In this document: piece by piece, positions 38,458 through 53,400 of the stretch
Layout: each line of letters opens with the position of its first letter
Position numbering within the stretch: position 1 is the first letter of the stretch
Assembly: GCF_000189635.1 (NCBI RefSeq)
Contig: NW_002476188.1
Location: 248,001-312,000, forward strand
Length of the DNA: 64,000 nucleotides
DNA from: Tetrahymena thermophila SB210
Taxonomy: Eukaryota > Ciliophora > Oligohymenophorea > Hymenostomatida > Tetrahymenidae
Reading direction: 5' to 3'
Position numbers and translations under genes: made by a program
The notes under the pieces: generated by a model
What the model saw: the letters and a program-made list of their open reading frames with translations, nothing else
Told to the model about the DNA's origin: nothing
Database searches by the model: none

Positions 38458-41400
38458 ATGATAGGGGATTAGCTTTCAAGTTCTCTAAGATAATTTAATT
38501 AGACCTTTCTCGATTCGATAAAGCAAACAGGAGAACAGCTGGATAAATCAATTGCAAATAATGATCAGCTTGTTCCTGAGTCATTCTAGCAATAAAGATA
38601 GTATTATATAAGCTAGGATGCTTAAGATTTGTAAAATCTATGTTACAAGAGAGAAGCTACAATAAATTCAGAGGAGAATGAGTAAAACTAAAAAAGAAAT
38701 AAAAATGAGTAAAATATAATACTAGATATCTCAAGTATAGAAGAAAGAAATAACTATAATTATGACAACAAAAATTATAAAAATAAAAAAAAAAGCTATT
38801 TCAAATAAATAGAAACCATTTTAGAAAATAATAACGCTACTCCATAAATTGATGTTGATTATTAAGAGCAATATAATAAAGAGTATGTTCCAAAAACATC
38901 TCTCAGAAAGGGAATAAATTTTTCGAATACGTAAATAATTAATGAAAGCGCTTCTGAGTAATGCAACATGACGTTTTCTTAGCAGAAAATCTAAAAAGAT
39001 GGATTTAAGTATTAAAAAAAAGATAACTAAAATGCATTGATTTAAGATGATAGAAAATTACAAATCTTACAAAAGTAATACTTTTTCTTTAGTTAGATTA
39101 AATCACATATATTTAATAAATTATCTTAATCAATCAATTAATCTTAAAAATTAATTTAACTTTTTTTTTACTTACTTGATTCGCTTTAATTACAATTAAA
39201 ATAATTTAATCATTTTTTTTCTCATCATTGACACTATGCTTATTTCTAATCTAATCTAATCAAATCTATTTTATTCTTTTTTTACTTTTTTTGTTTCATT
39301 TAAATATTTTTTTTAGAAAAAAGGTCAGTGGAAATGTAAATATCTTGGGACTATAAAAACCGAAATAATTAAACGATGTAATCTAAAAATTTTCTTACAA
39401 AGTCAAATAGTTTTTCACGAAGAGGACTTTAAAAGGGAGAGAGAAGTTGCTTTCATCTAAAATAAGATAACAAATTTTGGATTTATCAGATTTTTTTACT
39501 GCAGATAATGAGTGCACTTACCATCCTTCGCTTTTAAATAAAAAGATACAAATATTTATATATTTATTTAAGATATTCAGGATAGATAAAATACCTGTTT
39601 TCAATCCAGAAAGCTTATTACTGCGTATCTATAATCTGGTGGTTGCTATTTATAATTGCTTTTTCTTATTTATTATAACTTTAAATGTATTTTTTAAATC
39701 AGATTTAGGATAAATTTTTACTCTTTTAGCTAAATTTACAAATGTAATTTGGATTTTTTAAGGTGTAATCTAGCTGAATACTGCTATATATTATGATTAT
39801 AAATATTCTGAATGCAGAAAAACCATTTTTAAAGAATATTTTAAATCGTATTTCTTCTTTGAAGTAGCTCCTATAGTTTTCTTAAATATGTAAGACTAAA
39901 CTGCTACAAAATAAACTATTTTCGATTTAATGCTGCTATTGAAGTTAAAAACAATTTTAAACACATTTATGCAATTATAGTTTAGCTTTATATAAAAGTA
40001 AATAAATTAATTGATTTGTAAGATCTTACTTTTGGTATTAAAATTGATACTACTAGCCCACATATTTGCTTGCTTTTGGAGTTCGATATGCTATTATGAA
40101 ATCCAATAAAGTGACTCTTAAAATGTTTGGTCAATTCAATAAAACTACTTTGAATAAGATTGGAAAAATAGATATGTTTCGGCATTATACTGGGCCTTTA
40201 CAATTTTGGCCAATAATTAAATTTTTATGCCCAGCAGTCAAATAGAAATGCTCTATACTTCCTTTAGCATTCTTATTTCATACATTGTATATGCATACTC
40301 AATATCATCTATTATCAACATAATTAATGATTACATTAAATCAAACAAAGAATTCCAAAAGGATTTAAATGCTTTGAACAAATTTATGAAGAGAAAAAAT
40401 ATCCAACTGTAAAAAATTAATCAATTATTTATTAATTTATTATTTAACTGTTTTTTTAATGATTTATTTTTAACCTAAAATGTTATTTTTATTCTTAATA
40501 TTTATAATTTTATAAACTTTTAAAACTTTTTCAAGAGGACTTAAAAGAAGAGCTATTGCATAATTAAGAGAGCATCATGAAACTTAATAAAAAGTTGATC
40601 ATTTTGAAGAGCGACAATCAATCTTAAAATTAAAGGAAAACTTGAGAGAAGAATTACTGATTTCTGCTAACTCATAAATAATCAATAAATTTTCTTTTTT
40701 ATCAACTATCTTCTCCTAAGATTGCCTAAATTAAATATAAAACTAGCTCATAGAAGTTTTATTTATGCCTAATTAGATAATTTATGACTATTCTTTGAGA
40801 AATGATGATTAATATATATATTTTATCATAGAAGGAAAAGGTATAATTTATTTTCTAAATAAATAAAATTGTTTTGTTTAAGTCTTTTAATTAATTTTTA
40901 CATTTTATAGTAAAATTAATTGAATCATAAATATAAGACTATGACTCTTAAGATAGATATGAAGATATAAGTGGATTTGAACAGTCATATGCTTATCTTA
41001 ACTTTGATATAAATCAACCAAATCATTTGAATTTTAGGTAAAAATTAAAATAATTTTAAATTTCATATTTTATGTAAATATCGTCGATTCTTTTCATTAT
41101 TCCCCAGTGGTTGAATTTTTTATTTTTTATATCTTTAAATGGATTTTAATAAGACAAAAATATGGAGGTTATCTCTTTATAAAAACATTTTCATTTAAAT
41201 TTTTATTAAATTTAATTAACATTAATAGGAATAATTAAGATTTTTCCCATAATCATAAGATAGAAGATAGTGAAAAAGGAAGAATAATTAAAGAAGGGGA
41301 ATGCTTTGGAATGTTTGGATTTTTTACTGGGTTTGAGCAAATAAAAAAAGCTTAAAGTATAGGACATACTTCTATTTTAAAAATTGGTAGATCTACAGTG

Positions 41401-42662
41401 CTAAAAATAATTAAAAAAGAATAAAAAAATTATGAAATTTTTAAGTAAATTGGTGATTAAATATTTTTTGAGAAAAATCTATCATGCCTTGGTATTAAAT
41501 GTGTAAATTGTAACTCAATAGATCATGATTCGAATGAGTGTGTTTACACACGTTTTGATAAGCTAAATCCTTACATAATTTACAAGTATAATCATTCTCC
41601 TTAGCAAGAGAGAGATACTGATTTTAAAAGAAATGTAAAAAATAAAACAAAAACTTATACACTAAAATTAAATACATTCGTTCATTAAAATTCGAATTAA
41701 TTTAGAATGGAAAACAATTAAGAAAGAATATTTGAGCAAACTCATAAATCAGCTACTTCCATTTAAGATATTCTATAATCAAACAACAACAACAATAATA
41801 ATAATAGTAGCAATGTTAAAAGAAACTCATAGTCTGAATAACTAGGTAATATTCTAAGTTCAAAACTAAATGAAGATAAAGATAATGCAGAAGAGGAAAT
41901 ACATAATGAATACTTAAACTTCAAAAAAGATTCTACATACTCAAGTTAATCATAAAATTAAAGAGAAGAGTTAAGAGAATAAACGCTTTCCTTCTACTTA
42001 AAAACAAATTATGACGCAGTATCACCAATAGAGTTTAATAGGAACTATTCCAACCATGTAAAAACGCAAGAAGTAAATACTTTATTCTCGTTATTGATTA
42101 TCTAAATTATTTTTGTCTTTTATTTATACCTAAGCCCTTACAGTAAGGATCTTCTTTTGGAGGGATTGAATACACAGGCGAAGATTAATCAAGATACTCT
42201 ATAGAAAAGAAGATCAAAAAAAATGTTGCCTCAAATATGTCTTAAAAGCTTATTCTAGAAAAATCATCAATTTACAATTAATTACTGCCAAAATCAAAAT
42301 CACAAATGCAATTAGCCAATGAATTTTCATAAAAGCAAAAAACGCAAGGCTCTAAAGATTATGGTTTTAATTCAAAAACTGTTTCTCTTCTCTTACCACT
42401 CTCAAATATCATAAAAAATGTAAATCATATAAATTAAGAGTAATATGAGGGTGGTCCAATCTAAATTAACAACTAGCAAACTGATTTATTATTTTCAAAC
42501 GAAACAGATACTATTCGGAAGTTCGATTACTACTTTAGATAATATAATTTTTAGAATGTTATAAATAGATTTAACTAGTAGCAAACCTAAAAATCTAAAA
42601 AAAACAATCTAAAATCTCCTCTTGCTCTAAAAAGCTTAAAAAACGCTTCAATAATAAATTGA
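38458..42662 (+). CDS. CNBD channel-like protein with zinc knuckle, copy F (divergent)
   Basis: Six exons, 38458-39074, 39317-40408, 40536-40840, 40911-41037, 41229-42072 and 42135-42662, give 1170 residues, the shortest full copy. The channel part is the most divergent: S1 follows VFNPES instead of LFDPEN, the S2 signature is VIWIFQGVIQLNTAIYY, and the S4-like segment is nearly uncharged (LMLLLKLKTILNTFMQL). S5 keeps LILLAHIFACFW. The pore is FTILANNQIFMPSSQIE, with no filter residue left. The CNBD-like roll reads GECFGMFGFFTGFEQI and lacks both Glu and Arg of the cassette. The zinc knuckle is intact at residues 805-818 (bases 41500-41541). The tail is Asn/Ser-rich, and the C-terminal motif is shortened to IRKFDYYFRQYN. 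All intron phases agree and no break is seen, so the gene looks intact and under selection. Confidence 0.9.
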
Positions 42663-42994
42663 AAAATAACTTGTATATTAAAAATTAATAAATTTAAATA
42701 AAAAGTTCTCTTTAAAATTAAAATTATTTCATCAAATATTTTTTGATCTTTAATAAATCTTTGCTTTTAAAATTTATTTTTTATTAAATTAAAAAATTCT
42801 TAATTACATAAAACCTATTTTTTTACAATTTTATAATTTATTTTATTTTAATTAGCTTTAATTATTGAAAATTTTGAATTTTTTCATCACATATTTAGTT
42901 AATTATTTTATTTATAACTTTAAGTTAAATATTTTTTTTTTTATTTCTTTAATTTAAAATATTTAAATAATTTTACTTAATTACAATAATAAGG

Positions 42995-43020
42995 TATTTA
43001 TTTATTTATTTATTTATTTT
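42995..43020. repeat. TTTA microsatellite
   Basis: A short run of about six TTTA units lies in the spacer between copies F and G. Confidence 0.8.
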
Positions 43021-43196
43021 AATAATGATGTAATTAACCAAATTATTTTTAAAACTCTTTTCTTTTTTGAAAAAGATAATTATTATTTAATTTTAAGTTA
43101 TTTTTATTAAATTTTTAAATAAAAAATGTTTATATTAACAAAATAATTTAAATTAATTCTTACTTAAATTTATTTATTATATGAAATTAAAATTAA

Positions 43197-43328
43197 ATTA
43201 CCGTCAATCCTCTAAGTTAAGGTGCCGAAAATAAAAAATAAAATAAAAATTTGTACACCTTAACCATAACCTTAAATTAAAAGCACCTTTACATAAAGAG
43301 CACCTTAACTTTAAGAATCAACGGTAAT
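43197..43328. repeat. 132-base inverted-repeat element, MITE-like
   Basis: Arms of 29 bases at 43197-43225 and 43300-43328 pair with 24 of 29 matches. The outermost 8 (ATTACCGT/ACGGTAAT) and the inner 12 (AAGTTAAGGTGC/GCACCTTAACTT) are perfect. The 74-base interior is AT-rich and has further AAGG/CCTT blocks. Size and ends suggest a small non-autonomous DNA transposon or a hairpin-forming element; no clear target-site duplication could be fixed. Family unknown. Confidence 0.6.
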
Positions 43329-44991
43329 AGATTTTAGGTTTAAGGAATATATATTAGTTTATTCTATTTATTTTTGTCACTTTAAATGATTAGTTATACT
43401 TTATAATAATTATTTTTTCAAACAGTTTAAAATTCATTTCATAATCTATTTGGTTAATATTTTTGATATATAATTGCCAAAAATACAGTTATCTTAAAAC
43501 TGAATGTATCTATCTGAGTTATATTTAGTGTATAAGTGAATTAGTTTTATGATGCAAAATCAACTAAATGTTTATATTTTAAAACAATTTTAGTAAAATA
43601 ACTATTTTAAAAAAATATTTTTATTTATATTTTACATGTATATTTAAATTTTTTTAAGCTTTTTAAATTATAAATCCCATATTAAATTTACTTGGTTTGT
43701 TTGAAAATTAAATTAATAAGCGCATTTAAAAAACAAATTATTACTGATTTCAATTATTATTTTCTTGATGATATTTATCTAAGCTTACACTTTATCACTC
43801 ATATTCATAACATCTCAAAGATTTCTAAACCAAAAATTTGAAATCATTAAATCATTGATTCTTAGATTTTGCAAATAAAAAGAACCTAAACTCCTTCGCA
43901 ATTAATACAGATTTTTTATTATTTTTTTAAATATAATTATTTATGTTAATCATTCTTATTGAATATTTTTGTGTAATAAAGTACATAGAATTTACAAATC
44001 AGGTAAAAAATATAAAAAATTTATAGAAAGTTTATTTTTTGTTAATAAAAAAAATAGAAAGCAAAATATTAATTAAAAGACTTTGAAATTTATAATTAAT
44101 TATTTATCAAGTCATAATTTTTTTATTTATATTAAAACAAAATTATAGGAATTAATAAGTCATAAAATAATTTGGGTTAAAAATTAATCTTAAAAATAAT
44201 AAATAATACTGTACTGGGTGGGTTTCTATCTTAATAACCTTTTGATAAATTTATATTTTTCTTATTTAAAGAAACAATTTAATTAAATGAATTTATTTAT
44301 TTATTTTCAATAATTTATTCTATATTGTTACTATCTTTAATTCGAATTCCTTATAATTTACCTAATTAAATGCCATTATAATAATCTTCTAAAATATTAT
44401 TTTTTAATTAATTTTCCATATGATTCAAGCATATACAAACATTATAAATTATGAAATATCAATTAAAATAAAATTATAATTCAACTGATTAATAATATTA
44501 TTGTTTAAATATTTATTACACTCTTATTTTTTTATCTGAATAAATTAAATCAAATTATCTTATAATTCAATAAAAATATTCAAAATGTTTAATTAGTAAG
44601 AAAAATTATTTGATTAAATGTTCTTTCTCATTTGAAAATAAATCAAAGTAAGTAAGTGGTTCTCACTCATAGTTTTTAATTAAATTACTTTAAAATGTGA
44701 TAATGGTATTTGGTTTACTTTTAATACTAGAAATCATTCATTTATAAATAAATAAATGAATTTATTTTTTTTGTTTTTATACATTAATGTATGTACGTAC
44801 ATATTTTTTACAAAAAATTTAATCTAAATCAATAATAAAGAAAGTAGGTGTTAAGATCATCGATTAGTTTGGTTGATTTGCAAAACTTTTTTTTTTCTAA
44901 GAAAACAAAATTAATTAATTGATTAATATTTTAAGTTTTAAGGTAGTTTGTATATTATTCATTTTACGCCATAGCAATAAAATAAAGTAAT

Positions 44992-47900
44992 ATGAATAAG
45001 CCTTTAAATGCATAAAACGGTATCGATAGTAGCAATATAAGCATTAATAACAAAGTTAATACTACTAAGAAGGATTAAAGTGAAGATTAACTTAACTATT
45101 CCGCTCCTTTAGATTAACTTTTTCATAAGTAGAGACATTATATCCAGTCAGATGAAGTTTAAGCACTGTAGAGCATACATTTAAAAAAAGAGAGTTTTTT
45201 GAGCGAAAGTGATGCAGAAATTTTATCTTATAAGGGATCAAAAGAATTTCAAACTAGCAATCTTGTAATATAAATTTCACTTTAGTAGATGCCATTTTTA
45301 TGATTAATTTAATTTGCAATCTAAAATTAAATGAGTATATTTATCTAATACATTGTTTCTTCTTAATTTAATAGGTATTATAAAATGGTGGTCATAATAA
45401 TGGCTCATCTATAATTGAAGTTCAAAATAATACTAATAATAATACTCCTAATAATAATCATTATGAAATAAAAGCACCTATTTAGTTTTAAAACTTACCT
45501 TAGAAGATGTTATTTGATAAGAAAAGATAAAAAAGTATCTTGCGTAATGGAGATGATAAATTAAATTTTTCTTTCGATATCGATTAAAACTCTATAGTTA
45601 ATTCTCCTAACCCGACACACATAAAAAGTAAATATGACAAATCTCCAGAAAAGTTAACAACCTTTAAAAACCTACAAATAAACGAAGATCCATTGGAGTA
45701 ATTAAATATTTTTACATAATCTTTTGATATTGATTAATGAATCTATCTTTCAATTTTACTATTAAAAACTTTACAGTTAATAAAAAACAAACAAACTATT
45801 AAAGTGAGATTTCACAGTTTATAATAAAATTATTAGCAACCTTACAATAAATAATGTATCAAATTAAATGTGTAAAATAAGTAAATAAATAAATAAATAA
45901 TTATGCTATGGTTCTAATGAATTTTCAGTAAACATTGAAAAATAAATAAATCTACAAATAATCAAGGTGTTTGTAAAATTACATGCATAAGTTGTCCTCT
46001 TTAAAATGAAACAGATTCAAATAAATATTAATTCATTCATATTAAAGTTTGATTAAGATATTTTAAATCCTATAAATAGAATTTGGAAAGCTATTAAAGA
46101 TATTGATAAATAATTAAAAAAATTGTTAAATCTAGCCAAAAAATTTAAGAAAATAAATATCTAATTTTCACTTTATTATTTATTTTCTACTTTTAAAATA
46201 GAATTTAAAATTTCAATTATTTTAAAATAAATAGAAATATCACATAAGTCCAAAATTTAATTTTATTGAAAGACAAATGAATTACTTCTTAATAATTTAT
46301 TTGATTTTAAATTTTATTTATTTACTTAAATGTTTTTTCTAATAAAAAGTGAAAGTGGTTAAGAATTTTTGAAGGCTGTTGCAGGATTTGGAAATATTTT
46401 TAGATTTTATGGAATTATTCAACCTAAGATAAAGAGATTTTTTTATACAAAAACGTATGCTGGTAAGTTAAGACATCTAACTTTACCAGTAAGACGGACT
46501 GTAAATGATTCTGCTGATTATGTTCATTAAGAGACGAATAGATCATGCATTAGATAATTTGTCTTTAATGTGATTTCATTTATTGAAAAAGTTTGCTACT
46601 TTCTGAAGCTGAATAAAATTCCTATTATAAATCCTGAGAATAAATTGAAAATATTATTTAACACTATCATAGTCACTTATAACTGCTTTTATTTATTTTT
46701 GCGTTCTTTATAAATTTTTTTTCATGCTGATTTAGGAGATTATTCTCATTACTTTCACTATGCTGCAGAAGCTGCTTGGGTTACTGAAATGCTTGTTTAG
46801 TTAAACACTTCTATGTATTATCATAATCATTTCACGAAAGATAGAAAAATTATTTTCTAAATTTATTGTTCAGAATATTTTTTTTTTGAGGTTCTTCCTT
46901 TGATATTTGATGGAAAGACTTCAGAATATAAGCTGCTCGAAATATTTTTCCTTTTGACTCTTCTTTTGAAAATAAAAGGAATTATGATTATATTAAAGAA
47001 TTTAGAATTTTATATTCTTTAAATTCTTGATAACCACTCATTTTTCTAGCTCTTAAAGTTGATCTTATAAATGATACTCTTCGGTCATGTCTTAGCTTGT
47101 GCTTAAAGTGTTATCATTTCTTATGAAATTAACTACAATAACAATGACTCTTATTGGTAAACCTAATATGAGTATAACTATAAAGATTGGATTACGTTGT
47201 ACCTCCAATCACTATATTGGTCTTTCACCATTGTCATGAGTATGCAATATAATCCTCCATAGTCAGACCTAGAGATAGTTTTTACTTGTATTTGTATGCT
47301 AGTTTCTTGTGCTGGATTCGGTTATCTCATTAATTCTATAGGAAGTATTTTAGGTGAAATAAACAAAGAGTAAGAAGATTACAAGAAAGATCTCAATATC
47401 TTAAATTAATTTATGAAAAGAAAAAAAATAGAAATGTAACATTTATTTTTGAAAACTTGATTAAAAAATTAAACAAAAAGAATTGAATTATTTGAAACTG
47501 AATTTGGTTTTTTTTATATTATTAGAAGCTTGATGAGAAGAGCCAATATTTAGCTGAAAAAGTATTATGAATAGCAAAAGAGAGTTAGGTATAACCAAGA
47601 AAATGAAACTTTAGTGAAATTAAATGAATATATGATGAAAGAATTGTTAATCTCTTCAAATTTAAAAATAATTAAGAGATATCCATTATTTAATTTGTTT
47701 ACCTAACAAACTTTGTTTAAAATTTGTACAAAAATGCAAGAAAAGCTATACGCACCTAGCTAGATTATATTTGATAGAAAAGTAGAGGAGAAAGATGATT
47801 ATTTTCTTTATCTCCTCGTAAATGGGTCAGGTATATTTTTAAATTAATTAATTAATATTTTAAAAATATTTATAAATCTAAAAAAATAAAAGTTATGATT

Positions 47901-49786
47901 GAAGACAAATTTAAGTTGAATGTTAACGAAGATAAAAAAGATCAAAACAAATACTACTTCATTGATGACAACAAGTAAGATTTCTTTATATTAAATGAAT
48001 AAAGAAATATATAAATAAAAAATTAGAACCTTTTATGACCAAGCAGAGGAGGAAGAAGAAAAGGAACACAATGAAAAGGTTGTTGGGAGGAAGCTTCAAA
48101 AAGGAGAATTTTTCGGTGTCACTGGTTTTTTCACAGGGAAAGAAGTTATGTCTAAGGCTATCAGCTAAGATTTCTCTACTGTTATGATAATCAGTAAGTC
48201 TGATTTTGAAAAAATACTGCAGGAAGAAAAGAAAGATTTTGAAAAATTTAAAGAAGTAGCTGATAAAATTTAATTATATCATGACTATAGTGATTTAAGA
48301 GCACATTGTGATTACTGCTAAAGCAAGTTCCACTATACTGATTAATGCAGCAAGGTTTATTTTGACAAAGACCCTTATTTTGTTATCAAAAAAATGAATT
48401 TTAGCCAAACACAACAAAGAAAACAGGCTGTGAGAGAGTCAACCAAATTCAACTCTATTGTTAATATTCTGTTTGTTAAGAATTCTACTTTAGATTATAA
48501 AGTTAGAAATTAAGATGATTTAACAGATTTTTTAAGTGAATACACATAATCTGATCAAGATTATTCAGATAATGAATTAGATGACTAAGTCGAGACAATT
48601 AGAGATACATAAAAATAAAAAACTTATATCCATAAAGAGGAAAGCAGAGTACAAAATGATGGATTATTTGATGATAGAGATTATAAACAAGAACTAATAA
48701 AAACAGAATCTAAATTTGTAAGCATTATTCCTTTATTAATCCTTTATTTATAAAAAATAAAACAGTATTTTTTTAAATTTATTCAAATTCCTCCTTCTAC
48801 AATGAAAAAAAACTTGGTTATAATTTTTAGAGATTTGTTTAAAGGAAAAAACAATTAATTTTTAAGACAAAATAAATATTTATTAAAAAATAACTTTTAA
48901 CTTATAGGATATAGGACAGAATTATATGGATGGAATAAATCCTATTGTGTTGCAATAAGGTTAAGTTCCACCAAATAATCACTCAGAAGATGACAGCATA
49001 TATTATGATTAAAAATAAAACTACAAAAATTATATTGGATCTGAAAAAGATGCAATCAATAAAGAATTGGAAATGCAGTAAGATAGAGGAAGCTACCAAA
49101 CTATTCAAAACACAATTCCAAACTCAATGAAGAGAGGTTCAATAGATGGAACAATATTCAATAATAGATCTTAAGTTTAGACAATTAGTGTAGGAAAAAA
49201 CGAATATCTTTTAAAGCAGCTTTTAAATGGAGTTTAAGATTTAATTTCTTAATTAAATACAAGAGGAAGTTCTAAGAGAAAACAATCAACTAATGTTAGT
49301 AATATTGGCAGTAACTTAGAAATTTCATCAAAGATATAAAATATTCCTAGTAACTTGAAAAATCCTGGTATAGATAACTTTAAGCCAGCTAAATAGAGTA
49401 ACTTCGATGAATATACTCACTCCATATCAAGAAAATCGATAATGAGACATACATTTAGAAGTACATCGTATGTAACAAGTAAAAAAGATAGATCTTAACC
49501 ATAATAAGATTATTACAAGGAAATGTCATTCAAAAGTAAGCTTTAATCGAATCAATTCAGCTATGAAAATAACTTTATTTGGGATATTGACAGAATGTAA
49601 GACTACGAAAACTATTTTCCTCATCAAAACGCTAGTGAAATATTAAAAAAGTTTACAAATTACTAAACTAAATCCAATAAAAAGAGAAAATCAAAAAGAC
49701 AAAAAGGTAATGGACAGTCTATAAAAAGGACATAAACATAAAATACCAAAAACAAAGATAGACAGTCTCTAAAAATATTCCTTTGA
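44992..49786 (+). CDS. CNBD channel-like protein with zinc knuckle, copy G
   Basis: Seven exons, 44992-45264, 45375-45697, 46350-47435, 47526-47830, 47893-47974, 48027-48717 and 48908-49786, give 1212 residues. The N-terminus is split by one extra intron and is short (about 199 residues). The channel part has the pre-S1 region (IQPKIKRFF), S2 WVTEMLVQLNTSMYH, S4-like LLLKIKGIMIILKNLEFY, S5 MILFGHVLACAQ and pore FTIVMSMQYNPPQSDLE, without filter residues. The CNBD-like roll reads GEFFGVTGFFTGKEVM and lacks Glu and Arg of the cassette. The zinc knuckle is at residues 784-797 (bases 48307-48348). An acidic region and a disordered tail end in FIWDID...YFPHQN, then a Lys/Arg-rich end. Like copy H it uses Ile rather than Leu at the exon after S6, so G and H are probably closest relatives. 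Confidence 0.92.
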
Positions 49787-50475
49787 TGTTTAATTTATTT
49801 ATTAAATTTGTTATATTTTATATTTGTTGATTAATTCGAAAATGTTTAAAAAAGTATTTATTCTTTAAAATGATAAAACTTTTTCTTAAAATTTAATTTA
49901 TATTTAAGGAATTATTAATTATCTTTATTTAATTATTTAGTAGAAAGGGTAGCAAGCAAAAAAAACAAAATAAATCACTGCTACTCTAACTTACTTTTTC
50001 TATTTAAAATAATTAATAATGATAGATTATTTTAAATTTAATAAAACTTTTTTTTTTAAATTAATTTAAATCCACAAAAAGAATTAAAATTTTTAGGATT
50101 CGTCTCTAACTAAATTATAATAGAAAGTTTTTATAATAAATGATAAAATATTTATTGAGTTTAAAGTTTTAAAAATAGAGATATTTTTCAATTATTTACC
50201 AAAAGAATTTTATTCAATGAATTTATGTTTGATATTAAGTATATTATTTATATTATTAGAAAAGAACACTCAATTATTGAATCTATTATAAAGAAAAATT
50301 AATTAACTGATCATATTTTAATTAATTTAATTACTAGGAATTAAGAAAGCTAATTATTTTTGTTAAGATTATTAGTCGATATAATTATTTCTACTAGATA
50401 AATATTAGGACTTATAATAGTTTTACAATAAATTTAAACAGATTTGTCTATTAAGCTTGTTCACAAAACGTTCAG
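49787..50475. other. Intergenic spacer between copies G and H
   Basis: This 689-base AT-rich spacer shows no gene, RNA or repeat. Confidence 0.6.
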
Positions 50476-53400
50476 ATGATAACTAACGATGAAAACAATC
50501 AAGTAATTAATAGCAGTAGACTTTTTAATGAGCATAATATCACGCAAAGTGGAATCTTTAGTTCAGAAGACATGTAGAATAATTACATGATATTTAAGAA
50601 TCAAAAAAAATATTTTTAATCCTAAGAAGTGTCAGATATCAAATCCATAAACAAAAAGCCAGAAACAAATACTAATATCTTTGAAAACTATGTAATATTT
50701 ATTGGATTTTACTATATTTTTGACTCAGTCTTACTACAATATTAAATTTATAAAATCTTGTAAAATTTGGTTATTAGGATGATACAAGAGATAAGTTTTT
50801 TAAAAGAGTCTATAGTAATGATGAAGTACTAGAAAGTTGCTTAGAATAAAACGAATAGCACAAAAAAGATTCTTAGAATGACAGTAATTTTGAATAAAGC
50901 AATTAAAAATAGTAATTAAGAGCGAAAATAAAATAAGTGAGGTCATCTGTATCAAGTAGTAGTAATAGTATTAGCATTAGTGAAGAAGAAAATGACTTTT
51001 ATGAAAAAACTAACAATAATAATTGCAAAATCGATTAGCAAGACTAAGCTATTTAAGCAAAATAATTAGAACATATGATTAAAAACAAGAAAGCTGATAT
51101 TAGGTATCTTAATTTAAATACCTTTAGACTATTTTTAAAACTTATTTCATTTTTTAACATATTAAAAGCCTTGAATAAGAACAATTCATTAGAGAATTAG
51201 GGAAGATAAAGAACTTTTTTAAAATATACAAGTAAGTAATCAATGAATTAATTAATTAATATATCAATATATTCTATTTTTATAAATGATAACAAATAAA
51301 AATGAAATATGTATCAAATCAAATGCTTTTTATTGCTTTGCTGACCACTCAACCTACTGAAAAATTTATTTTAAAATATTTAATTAATTGGTCTAGATAT
51401 TTTTTCATATTTGACTCTGTTTCAATCATATTAATTACTTTTAATATTTAAAAAAATCAAGTTTCGTACTTCCTAAAATAAAAAAGTTTTTTTTCCTTAA
51501 AACTATTAATGGAAAAACAAAAAAACTAACAGTTCAAATGAGAAGAATAATAGGAGATAAATCTGACTAATATTTAAATGAAAACAAGGGATTTATAGCA
51601 TTTTTATCTAAGAGATTATTACTTTTACTAGAAAAGATAAGTAGATACCTCTTTTTAAACAAAATTCCTATATTTAATCCTGAAAATATATTCAAAATCA
51701 TTTTTAACATCATGACAGTGACTTATAGTTGCTTTTATTTATTTATAACGAGTTTGAAGATATTCTTCGTCTCTACTTTCGGAGTATATGATGAATATTT
51801 GCACTTGGCTGCTGAAATAGTATGGGTTTTAGAAATGATCGTTTAAATGAATACTGCTATGTATTACAAAAATTAATTTACAAAAGATAGAAGATTAATT
51901 ATGAAGACTTATTTGGAGGAATATTTATTTTTTGAAATACTGCCTCTTGTTTTTGATAATTTTTCTTCCAGTAATCCTATCCTTCATGTATGCTACAAGC
52001 TACCATTACTTCTCAAAATGAAAGGAATCTTGCAAAATATAAAATATATTGAATTTTACATTTTGTAGAAGCTTGAAAATCATACAGTCTTGTTTCTTTT
52101 TAAATTAATATTTGCATTACTACTATTTGCCCATTTAGTATCATGCTCTTTTTCAAGCTTGAATGCCATATCCATTACTTTTTATAACGAGTAAACAGAC
52201 TGGACTACTATTCAATAAGACTTTTTAAGAAGAGGCGATTGGTTTGAACATTATCTGTGGGCTGTAAATTGGTCACTAAATATTATGTTTAGTAACTACA
52301 ACAAATAGCCTTAGTCTAAATTAGAAATAGGTTTTACCTGTATTTGTATGATAGTCTCTTGTATAGGATTTGGGTATATTGTCTCATCTATAGGATCAGT
52401 TCTAAGTGAAATTGATAAAGAATAAAATGAGTATAAGCAAGACCTAAATATTTTAAACTTATTCATGAAAAGAAAACAAATAGATATGTAATTTTTTTTA
52501 TTTAACTTATTTTAAGTTTGAAAAAATTTGGTTATCTATCTATTTATCTATGTAAAAAAGTTGAACAATTTTAATATTAATATTAGATCTTTAGTCAGAA
52601 GAGTTAACATTCACTTAAAAAAATACTACGATTAAAAGAGAAAAGTTAACTATGTGGAAGAAAGTAAAACTCTTTAGAAACTAAGTGATTATATGTCTAA
52701 GGAATTACAAATTGCAGCAAACATTAAAATATTAAGACGCTTTCCAATGTTTGATAATATATTTTCTGATCAAACAATTTATAAGATTTGTACCATAATG
52801 AAAGAAAAGCTATACTATCCAAATCAAGTCATTTTTGATTTAAAAAACTAACAGCAAAATAATCTGTATTTGATTGTCAAAGGAGTTGGTAAATTTATAT
52901 TTTTTTATTTCATGCAAATTGATTTAATCTTTTTAAATGTTTATATAGTTTAAGTTGAGCATCCTGCAAACATGAATTATAAAAGCATAGAAGAAAACGA
53001 ATCAACAGCGTCATCTATTAATTAAAAAACATAGTACGTTCTTAATTATTCCCAATTTTAAATATATATAAAATTTTAATTTGCTTATTCAAATCCACAA
53101 TAATTAAATAAAGACCAATTTAATTAAACATCCTTTGATTTTTTTTTTTTAATTTCAATATTTCCAAAAAAATGGCCTATTTGCTCAAACTCACTTTAAT
53201 ATTTATTTCCGAGGGTTAAAGTCTCTAATAAATATAATTTCAAAATATAAATTGGTTCTATTATTTCTATTTTCAAAAAAATAATAATTGATTGATAACT
53301 GAAAAAAAGAAATATTAATTAAATTTGATTTTTTAAAATATTTTTTTTGTTTTAAAATAGATTTTATTTGAAAATTATTAATTAAAACATAATTTTTATA

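Larger units (their letters stand above)
42663..44991. other. Longest intergenic spacer in the array, between F and G
   Basis: This 2.3-kb AT-rich spacer has no convincing gene. It contains a (TTTA)n run (about 42995-43020), a 132-base inverted-repeat element (43197-43328), which is a local GC-richer island, and a 14-base palindrome TATGTACGTACATA at 44790-44803. Confidence 0.6.

Noticed and set aside
44790-44803. Perfect 14-base palindrome TATGTACGTACATA
   Set aside because: It is isolated, short and made of alternating bases; no partner or context gives it a function.
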